A stretch of DNA of 64,000 nucleotides from a virus: positions 1 to 64,000 of the IMG/VR virus record IMGVR_UViG_3300031758_000027; one strand, written 5' to 3'. Position numbers and translations under genes: made by a program. Within the stretch, counting starts at the first letter, position 1. Each line of letters starts with the position of its first letter. Of the stretch, positions 18,098 to 25,447 are shown piece after piece. A model generated the notes under the pieces. That model searched no databases. It worked only from the letters and a program-made list of their open reading frames with translations, and was not told the DNA's origin.

Positions 18098-18105
18098 ATT
18101 TATTA
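18098..18105 (+). promoter_or_regulatory. Late-promoter-like motif (core only)
   Basis: ATATTTAT ends four bases before the ATG at 18110, implying a leaderless mRNA, or use of the in-frame ATG at 18122. Confidence 0.4.
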
Positions 18106-18109
18106 ATAT

Positions 18110-19669
18110 ATGAAACGCATCATGATAGAACAAATTATACGAAAATTATTATTAGAGCAATCAAATCTGCAACCAACAGCTGCTGTACCAAAAACAAGTA
18201 CGCAAGTTATTACGGTAATTATTAAAACCGGATTGCGATCAGCTGATATAGCAGAAGCTCAAGATGCAGGCGCTGTAGCTGGATTTCAATTAAAAGCAAT
18301 TGCTAAAAGAAGAAATGGAGAACTAGCTAGTAAACAAAGTGTAGAAAAGGCAATTGCTCAACGAATCAATCAAAATCAAACATTGCAACGTTTTTTAAAC
18401 GGTAATTATTTATTCATTCGTTCTGCAGATCAACGTGATTCAAAAAAAAATTATTTATATAATTATTGGATATTACCTAAAAATTATATTGAAGAATTAA
18501 TGTGGATATATAAATCTAGTGTAACTAAAAGTAAATCTGGACAATACAATGTTGCATTAGGATTACCTAGTGGTGGAATTCAATCGATATATCCAGAAGT
18601 TACTGTATCTAGCGGTGCTTTACCATTAGCTAATAATACTCCACATCTATCAGCCAATAGAATTATAGATTTGATTAATTTAAAACCAGTTACATCAATT
18701 ATCGATAAAACTTTTATAGATGCAACGAGATATAAAAAAGCATATGAGTGGTTAGTACAATTAAAAACAATTAATAAAAAAATATCAACAGCTGATTTAC
18801 AAACTCCAGAGGAATTATTAAAAATTCCAGATACAATATTGGTATCAGAATCAGATCCATTAACAGTCCAATTATCAAAAAATATATGGAGTCGAACTAT
18901 ATCTAAAATTCAATTTTATGGAAATTTTGATACTAAAAATAATATACCGTTAGATGGTAAATTAATACTTACAGATCCGACGACGATTATTATATATGAT
19001 GGGTCATTTAAGTCTACAAATGAACGTTCAAAATTTAAATATGGATCTGATCAGATTGGATATTATGCTATAAATATTATAGATTTAAATAATGGAAATG
19101 CAAATAATTTACCATTACAATTAGATATAAAAACTGGTAATCGACAAGAAACACCAGATGGATTACCAACACATCAATTTACAGGTATTATTCGAAATGG
19201 ACAATTATCACAAGGAAAATTAAATCGAGTATTAGCTGACGAATATTTTGAAGGTTATTTTAAAAATAATAAACCATTTAACGGAATTTTATGGGATGAA
19301 AATAATAAACCAAAAAATAAATATGTAAACGGAATACAAGTTGATTATAAATCATATGATGGTCCGGTTTATGAAGATAGTGATACTAATGTTATACGAA
19401 GTTTACAAGTAGATATGATCGAAATGTTCACAACAAATTTAGAATTTTTTGAATCTAGAAAACAAGACTATCCTATAGATAAATTTATCAATCAAACACC
19501 ATCCGGCAAATGGGATAACGATATGCAAGAATTAATAGAATTAATTAATGTAATTGTTGCATATAAATCTGGAAATCGTGATATAGATATAAATAAAGTA
19601 GATCGTGATCAGATTACACAAGATACACATCAGTGGATTATAAAACATAAAAATCAAAAAATTCAATAG
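18110..19669 (+). CDS. Unknown 519-aa protein with LLLEQ N-terminal tag
   Basis: 519 aa. It begins with a basic hydrophobic helix (MKRIMIEQIIRKLLLEQS) followed by a Pro/Thr/Ala linker. This layout resembles T4 internal head proteins, which are cleaved after L/I-x-E by the prohead protease. The body is mixed alpha/beta with no motif I can name. Around residues 375-410 short Tyr/Gly units (FEGYFKNNKPFNGILWDE) faintly recall MORN repeats. The C-terminal 80 residues are helical and charged. It sits between the kinase-like and M15-peptidase genes, which carry similar tags. A start at 18122 would keep the tag. Confidence 0.65.
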   Translation: MKRIMIEQIIRKLLLEQSNLQPTAAVPKTSTQVITVIIKTGLRSADIAEAQDAGAVAGFQLKAIAKRRNGELASKQSVEKAIAQRINQNQTLQRFLNGNYLFIRSADQRDSKKNYLYNYWILPKNYIEELMWIYKSSVTKSKSGQYNVALGLPSGGIQSIYPEVTVSSGALPLANNTPHLSANRIIDLINLKPVTSIIDKTFIDATRYKKAYEWLVQLKTINKKISTADLQTPEELLKIPDTILVSESDPLTVQLSKNIWSRTISKIQFYGNFDTKNNIPLDGKLILTDPTTIIIYDGSFKSTNERSKFKYGSDQIGYYAINIIDLNNGNANNLPLQLDIKTGNRQETPDGLPTHQFTGIIRNGQLSQGKLNRVLADEYFEGYFKNNKPFNGILWDENNKPKNKYVNGIQVDYKSYDGPVYEDSDTNVIRSLQVDMIEMFTTNLEFFESRKQDYPIDKFINQTPSGKWDNDMQELIELINVIVAYKSGNRDIDINKVDRDQITQDTHQWIIKHKNQKIQ

Positions 19670-19679
19670 ATATATTATC

Positions 19680-20648
19680 ATGAATACTTCAATATTATAC
19701 GAACAAGATCCAAATTTAGATTCTATTTTTGCAAAAAAGAAAAAAACTGATGTTATAGTAAAAACTGAACCAGTTATAAAACCAAAAACTGATACTGATG
19801 TAAAAAAGACAGATACTGATACAAATATCAAGAAAACAGATGATATACCTATAAAAAATCCAATAAATAAACCCGGCCGATTGACTTTAAGTAATAAAGC
19901 AAAGGCTGATCAAATTGATTTAAATTTGTTTCAAGATTTAAAAAAAGCCGTAAAGGCAGCAAATATTGGAAATGTTGAAATTACATTTGCTAGAACGGGG
20001 CATGATAAATATACTGAATCTGGAAATATAAGTAGACATTATACCGGAAATGCTGTTGATATTAGTAGATTAAACGGCATAACATATCAGGATGATAGAA
20101 AAACATTTACAGTATTAGGAAATTTACTAGTAGCAGAACTTAAAAAATTGGGTTATGTTTTATGGGAAAGTGGAAATAAAAAATCTTATATATGGCAAGC
20201 AGCCGATCATTATGATCATATACATGTTTCTACATTACCTAGTAAAAATGTAACTAAAATGGATATTGCATTTGCACTTTATTTAAATAATGTACATGAT
20301 AAGATACAATGGTATACAAAACATTTATATGATGTATTTACAAAAAATCCTGCAGAATATTTCGATAATTTTAGCGGAGTATTTAATGATGATGAAGAAG
20401 GTGCTGCCAATTGGTTAAAGTCGGAATTTCGTAAAGACGAAATGGAACTTTTAACTTCGTTAGAAAAACAAGCTAAACGATATGATAAAGCTAATATAAA
20501 AATGATTAGAGATCTAGTTGAATTTATGATTGATACCATACGTAAAGGGAATCGGCCGTCAACATTTACTGCAAAATTTTGGAAGTATAATCGAAAAACT
20601 AAAAAATTAGAAATAGTAACTAAAAAATACATATGGAATTATATGTAA
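19680..20648 (+). CDS. M15-type peptidase (D-Ala-D-Ala carboxypeptidase-like) with LYEQ tag
   Basis: 322 aa. MNTSILYEQ at the start is another short LxEQ tag. Residues 20-65 are a low-complexity Lys/Thr/Asp linker (KTDTDVKKTDTDTNIKKTDD). The enzyme domain at about 75-190 shows SRHYTGNAVDIS (118-129), matching the M15/VanY zinc motif SxHxxGxAxD (ligands H120, D127), and DHYDHIHVS (176-184) with H180/H182 as the third ligand region. M15 enzymes cut peptide cross-links of peptidoglycan. The C-terminal 130 residues are helical and unassigned. It could be the lysis endolysin, or a virion enzyme making up for the spike's missing lysozyme domain; the tag favours the latter. Confidence 0.75.
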   Translation: MNTSILYEQDPNLDSIFAKKKKTDVIVKTEPVIKPKTDTDVKKTDTDTNIKKTDDIPIKNPINKPGRLTLSNKAKADQIDLNLFQDLKKAVKAANIGNVEITFARTGHDKYTESGNISRHYTGNAVDISRLNGITYQDDRKTFTVLGNLLVAELKKLGYVLWESGNKKSYIWQAADHYDHIHVSTLPSKNVTKMDIAFALYLNNVHDKIQWYTKHLYDVFTKNPAEYFDNFSGVFNDDEEGAANWLKSEFRKDEMELLTSLEKQAKRYDKANIKMIRDLVEFMIDTIRKGNRPSTFTAKFWKYNRKTKKLEIVTKKYIWNYM

Positions 20649-20666
20649 AATAAAACAAAATAAGTT

Positions 20667-21149
20667 ATGGCAAAAAATCATTATCATTCATCTGGAAATT
20701 CAAAACGTGCAGCTGCACTTAAATACGGATATAAATCAGGACTAGAACATACAGTAGCAGAACAAATTAAAACTACTGACTATCCTTTGAAATATGAAAC
20801 TGAAACATTAAATTACATAGTACCAGAGCGTAAAGCAAAATATACTCCAGATTTTGTATTTGTAAAACGTAATGGTGAATTCATGTATGTTGAAACAAAA
20901 GGACGATGGACTAGTGCAGATCGTTTAAAAATGAAACATGTATTAGCATCTAATCCTGGAATAGATATCCGTATGGTATTTCAATCTCCAACGCAAAAAA
21001 TATCAAAAGGCAGTAAAACTACTTATGAATCTTATGCGCTGAAACTAGGAATAAAACATGTTGCAAAAAAAGAAATTCCGTCGGAATGGATGGCGGAATG
21101 TTTGAAAAAAGGTGAAGAACCGAAAACAATTAAAACTTTTTTTGCTTAA
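20667..21149 (+). CDS. T7 endonuclease I-type junction resolvase
   Basis: 160 aa, near the 149 aa of T7 endonuclease I. A basic Ser/Asn-rich N-terminus is followed by the PD-(D/E)xK core: SGLEHTVAE (24-32, E27 as the first acidic residue), TPDF (60-63, D62) and YVETKG (74-79, E76 and K78). The later SADRLKMKHVL and GIDIRMVFQ also fit the family. It would resolve branched replication and recombination DNA before packaging, the job done in T4 by the unrelated gp49. No late-promoter motif precedes it; it follows the peptidase gene by 18 bases. Confidence 0.8.
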   Translation: MAKNHYHSSGNSKRAAALKYGYKSGLEHTVAEQIKTTDYPLKYETETLNYIVPERKAKYTPDFVFVKRNGEFMYVETKGRWTSADRLKMKHVLASNPGIDIRMVFQSPTQKISKGSKTTYESYALKLGIKHVAKKEIPSEWMAECLKKGEEPKTIKTFFA

Positions 21150-21341
21150 AGATTTGATTTTTGATAAAAAAATAATATATTCATTGATGATTAATGAAAT
21201 TTATTTAATTAATAGATTGATTCAGTATGAAATTGAATCGATCGTTAGACCAGAAATGTAATGTATGTGTCTAACTAATATTATTAATATATTAATATAA
21301 TTAATTAGGATATATACTAGTATTTCATTATATTAATAGTA
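21150..21341. promoter_or_regulatory. 192-base non-coding region with two hairpins
   Basis: Very AT-rich gap before the primase gene. TTCATT/AATGAA (21180-21185 with 21193-21198) and GATTGATTC/GAATCGATC (21215-21223 with 21235-21243) can form hairpins. No ATATTTAT motif, T-run terminator or tRNA is visible. Its place at the switch from structural to replication genes suggests an early or middle promoter, which I cannot locate. Confidence 0.4.
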
Positions 21342-22286
21342 ATGAAACATATTAAGTTACTTCAGTTATTAGAATCAGTACTTGGTAAAGGTAAAACTAC
21401 TTCTGGAGATAACGTAGCATTTTTCTCACCATTTGTTTCACATTACAAACCTAAATTAGAAATAAACATCAATACAAATTCTCAAGGAGAAAATGTATGG
21501 CATTGTTGGATTAGTGATCGTAAAGGTCGTACTATTTCTAGTTTATTTAAACAACTAAATCTTCCTAAAGAAAAGTTTGAACAACTAGGACGTATCATTG
21601 AATCAACTCGATATCGTGTTACTAAAGATGCTGATGTTAAAACAGAAACAATACAACTTCCAAAAGATTATAAACCATTATGGTTACCTAAAACTACTCC
21701 GGACTATAGAAATGCAATACATTATCTTAAAAATAGAGGAGTAACTATATTTGATATCATTAAATATAGAATTGGATATTGTGAAACCGGAGAATATTCT
21801 GGAAAAATAATTATTCCTAGTTATGATTGTAACGGTCAATTAAATTATTTTGTAAGTAGAGCATTTTATAAATCAGATACACAAAAACATAAAAATCCAA
21901 AAATTTCAAAAGACATAATTGGTTTTGATCTTTTCGTTAATTGGTCACAGCCAATCATTCTTTGCGAAGGAGCTTTTGATGCAATTGCAATTAAACGTAA
22001 TGCAATTCCTTTGTTTGGTAAAATAATTCAATCCACACTTCAGAAAAAAATTATTGAACAACGCGTACGAGACATTTATATTTGTCTAGATGCTGATGCA
22101 CTTAAGAATGCCATTCAAATTGCTGAACGATTTATGGCTGAAGGTCTTAATGTATATTTTATAGAATTGCAAGATGCTGATGCATCAGAATTAGGATTTC
22201 AACAAATTAACAATATTATACAAGATACTGATGTATTAACGTTTGAACGGTTAATGCAACTCAAAATGGGAATGTTATGGATATAA
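21342..22286 (+). CDS. gp61: DNA primase, gp61/DnaG-like (Toprim), zinc cysteines missing
   Basis: 314 aa (T4 gp61 is 342). The Toprim domain shows ILCEGAFDAIAI (about 206-217) with the metal-binding Glu, and YICLDADALKNA (about 246-257) with the DxD pair. The N-terminal region, residues 25-75, aligns by shape with the CHC2-type zinc finger (AFFSPFVSHYKPKLEIN, then VWHCWISDRKGRTI). Where relatives have CPFC and CWxC pairs it has only one Cys, so zinc binding as usually drawn is lost. It makes RNA primers for lagging-strand synthesis, normally with a gp41-type helicase not in this window. It overlaps the nuclease-ATPase gene by 10 bases. Confidence 0.8.
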   Translation: MKHIKLLQLLESVLGKGKTTSGDNVAFFSPFVSHYKPKLEININTNSQGENVWHCWISDRKGRTISSLFKQLNLPKEKFEQLGRIIESTRYRVTKDADVKTETIQLPKDYKPLWLPKTTPDYRNAIHYLKNRGVTIFDIIKYRIGYCETGEYSGKIIIPSYDCNGQLNYFVSRAFYKSDTQKHKNPKISKDIIGFDLFVNWSQPIILCEGAFDAIAIKRNAIPLFGKIIQSTLQKKIIEQRVRDIYICLDADALKNAIQIAERFMAEGLNVYFIELQDADASELGFQQINNIIQDTDVLTFERLMQLKMGMLWI

Positions 22287-25200
22287 AACAACTAGATCTA
22301 GGTTTAGATTATATAGATAAGATATTTCATATATCCGATGTACATATACGTACTTTAAAACGTCATAAAGAATATCGCGAAGTGTTTCAAAATTTATTTG
22401 ATCATATTGCATGTAACAGTACAAGATCCAGTATTGCAGTAGTTACGGGAGATATTGTTCATAGCAAACTAGATATGTCTCCGGAACTAATTGAAATGCT
22501 TGTTGAGTTTTTTGATGGATTTATGATTCCTACCATAGTAATACTAGGAAATCATGACATGAATCTAAACAATATGCATAGAATCGATGCAATTAGTCCT
22601 ATTATCAATGTTATTAAAAATCCAAACATTCATTTCATTAAAGATAACGGATTGTTTGAATGTGCTGGTATTGTATTCAATCACATGGCAGTTGATGTTC
22701 CGCCAAGTGAATATATTAAAGCAGATCAGTTTCAAGCAGCATATAAAATAGCATTGCATCATGGAGCTGTAAATTCTGCTAAAACGGATATAGGATATCA
22801 GATATCTAATGAACATGTTGGCGTTGATTTGTTTGAAGGACATGACATAACATTGCTAGGAGACATACACAAACCGGCACAGTTTTTAAATGATGCTGGC
22901 ACAATTGCATATCCTGGTTCATTGATACAACAAAATCATGGCGAAGCATTAGACCATGGAATTTTAGTTTGGGATCTTCCATGTAGAGAGGCAAAATTTG
23001 TAGAAATACAAAATGATTATGGTTATGTAACACTTGAAGTAGAAGGAACTACCGTTGTTAAAGCACCACATCGAATGCCAGAAAAACCTCGCGTTAGAAT
23101 TAAATTTAACGGTACTTCAGCGGCTGACATGAAAAAGCTAATTGCAACGATACGTAAAAAGTATGATGTTCAGGATATTACAATTCAACGTAGTTCTGCA
23201 ATGTCTGCAACTGAAACAACATCATCATTTACTATTGGTAATGTACGAGACGTTGAATATCAAAATACATTGATAACAGATTATATTGCAGTAAATTTTC
23301 CACAAGCTACTTCGGAAGAAACAGATGCAATTCGTTATATTAATCGCACAATAAATTCAAAACTACCGGCAGTAGAATCAGTACGTCACATGACTTGGCA
23401 TCCTATTCAATTTGAATTTGATAACATGTTTTCATATGGTGAAGGCAACGTGATTAATTTTGAAAATATGAAAGATGTATGCGGCCTATTTGCTGCAAAT
23501 ACATCAGGTAAATCTTCATTATTAGATGCAATAACATATACTATTTTTGATAAATGTAGTAAAACTGGAAAAGCTAATGAAGTTTTAAATAACAAAAAAT
23601 CTACGTTTCGAGGCAAGTTTACATTTGAAATGAATGGTACAACGTATACAATTGAACGTACGGGAATCAAACAAAAAAACGGACATGTTAAAGTATTAGT
23701 AGACTTTTATACAGACACAGAAAATTTAAATGGTGAAGAACGAAGTGATACAAATAAATCAATACGTCGTTATTTAGGTACATATGATGATTTTATTTTA
23801 ACTGCATTTTCACTTCAAGCAGATAACAATAATTTTATAGAAAAGTCTCAGAGAGAACGTAAAGATTTGCTTTCACAATTTTTAGATATTACGGTGTTTG
23901 AACAATTGTATCAACTAGCAAATGAAGAAATCAAAGAAACAGCTGGTAAACTTAAAGAATATAAGAAAACAGATTTTGCTGAAATTATTATACAAGCCGA
24001 TGCCGTTATAACTAACAATCAAGACAGTATTCGAGATTTAGAAACACAGGAAGATGATTTTCAAGAACAGCGAAACGCATTACAAAATACAATTGTTTCT
24101 TTAATTGAAACAAAACTTCCAACAACATATGAAGGTCCGGATATTGCTGCGTTAGAAACACAAGAAACTGATTTAACAAAACAAATTGAAACGTTGCTAT
24201 CAGATATTGATACAGCATCTGCTGGCATACAACTCATAAAAACAAATATATCACAAGCAAAACAAAACATACGAAACAATTACAATGAAACACAGTTGTT
24301 GCAACACGTAGAAACATTACAAAAACTTCAAACAGAATTTACAGAATTACGTGATGCAATTAAAACACAAACAGGATTGATTGATGCCAAAGAAGAAAAA
24401 ATTAAGCATCTTGAATCACATGAATATGACCCACAATGTAAATACTGTACATCTAACGTTTTTGTACAAGATGCAATGTCGGCGCAACATACAATTGATC
24501 AAGATAGAAAAGTATTAGAAGAATTGATGCAACGATATGAAATTAATCAAACGCAATATGCTGAATTAAAAACATATGAAACTCAATACAATGAGTTAAA
24601 TCAAATAAAAACAACTATTACGGACTCATTGAATACTTTAAAAGTAAAAGAATTGCAATTAGAATTACTAGAAAGTGAATTGCAAACACGAGAATCCGAA
24701 TTAGAAACATGTTTAGAACGACAAGAATCATTTCGTTCAAATGAATCTGCAATTAAACATAACAAAACGGTTGATGCTGAAATTTTAGAATGCAAAGAAA
24801 AAATAGAATCGTGCACTACATTAATCAAAGAAATTACAGAAGCAATTCGTAAAAAACATGGGGCTATTGAAGTTGCTAAAACTAATAAATCTACTGCAAT
24901 ATCACAACTAGATTCATATCGAAAATTAGAAACAGAATACAAAGCATATGAATATTATTTAGAATCCGTTAAACGAGATGGCGTACCGTATGAATTAATT
25001 TCAAAAGCTATGCCTAAAATAGAAACTGAAATCAATAACGTATTAAATCAAGTTGTTGATTTTAACATGGTTCTTCAAAGTGATGGTAAAAATATTAACG
25101 GATATATTATATATGATGAAGATAATTTTTGGCCATTAGAATTAACAAGCGGTATGGAACGATTTATTTCATCTTTAGCAATTCGGATTGCACTTATCAA

Positions 25201-25420
25201 TGTATCAGCATTACCACGTCCAAATTTCATTGCAATTGATGAAGGATGGGGTTCATTAGATGCAGAACATATTTCTGCAGTAGTAAATCTATTTGATTAT
25301 TTTAGAACTAAATTTGATTTTTCAATTATCATATCTCACGTAGATACAATGCGTGATATGGTAGACAACTTAATTGAAGTAAACAAAATAAACGGATTCA
25401 GCCAAATCTCCCATAACTGA
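22277..25420 (+). CDS. gp47-gp46: Fused Mre11-Rad50 nuclease/ATPase (gp47-gp46 in one chain)
   Basis: 1047 aa. Residues 1-about 340 are a calcineurin-like Mre11/SbcD/gp47 nuclease: HISDVH (18-23), GD at 58-59, GNHD (91-94), then GDIHKPA. Residues about 370-1047 are a Rad50/SbcC/gp46 ATPase: P-loop AANTSGKSS (406-414), two long coiled coils, zinc hook CKYC (721-724), an ABC signature near LTSGMERF and Walker B FIAIDEGWGSLD with D988/E989. In T4 these are two genes; here there is no stop between them. The complex resects DNA ends to drive recombination-dependent replication and helps degrade host DNA. Fusion fixes the ratio at 1:1. Confidence 0.9.
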   Translation: MDIKQLDLGLDYIDKIFHISDVHIRTLKRHKEYREVFQNLFDHIACNSTRSSIAVVTGDIVHSKLDMSPELIEMLVEFFDGFMIPTIVILGNHDMNLNNMHRIDAISPIINVIKNPNIHFIKDNGLFECAGIVFNHMAVDVPPSEYIKADQFQAAYKIALHHGAVNSAKTDIGYQISNEHVGVDLFEGHDITLLGDIHKPAQFLNDAGTIAYPGSLIQQNHGEALDHGILVWDLPCREAKFVEIQNDYGYVTLEVEGTTVVKAPHRMPEKPRVRIKFNGTSAADMKKLIATIRKKYDVQDITIQRSSAMSATETTSSFTIGNVRDVEYQNTLITDYIAVNFPQATSEETDAIRYINRTINSKLPAVESVRHMTWHPIQFEFDNMFSYGEGNVINFENMKDVCGLFAANTSGKSSLLDAITYTIFDKCSKTGKANEVLNNKKSTFRGKFTFEMNGTTYTIERTGIKQKNGHVKVLVDFYTDTENLNGEERSDTNKSIRRYLGTYDDFILTAFSLQADNNNFIEKSQRERKDLLSQFLDITVFEQLYQLANEEIKETAGKLKEYKKTDFAEIIIQADAVITNNQDSIRDLETQEDDFQEQRNALQNTIVSLIETKLPTTYEGPDIAALETQETDLTKQIETLLSDIDTASAGIQLIKTNISQAKQNIRNNYNETQLLQHVETLQKLQTEFTELRDAIKTQTGLIDAKEEKIKHLESHEYDPQCKYCTSNVFVQDAMSAQHTIDQDRKVLEELMQRYEINQTQYAELKTYETQYNELNQIKTTITDSLNTLKVKELQLELLESELQTRESELETCLERQESFRSNESAIKHNKTVDAEILECKEKIESCTTLIKEITEAIRKKHGAIEVAKTNKSTAISQLDSYRKLETEYKAYEYYLESVKRDGVPYELISKAMPKIETEINNVLNQVVDFNMVLQSDGKNINGYIIYDEDNFWPLELTSGMERFISSLAIRIALINVSALPRPNFIAIDEGWGSLDAEHISAVVNLFDYFRTKFDFSIIISHVDTMRDMVDNLIEVNKINGFSQISHN

Positions 25421-25434
25421 TATTTATATTTAAA
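25420..25434 (+). promoter_or_regulatory. Late-promoter-like motif overlapping a stop codon
   Basis: The TGA of the nuclease-ATPase gene supplies the first A of ATATTTATATTTAAA. The motif precedes the ATG at 25448. Confidence 0.5.
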
Positions 25435-25447
25435 AGAATATCAGTGA

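Noticed and set aside
21150-21341. A tRNA gene in the larger gap
   Set aside because: No cloverleaf, T-loop consensus or CCA end could be found; only simple hairpins.
21342-21390. LLQLLE near the start of the primase as another packaging tag
   Set aside because: Primase is not expected in the head, the segment is part of the folded domain and no linker follows it.
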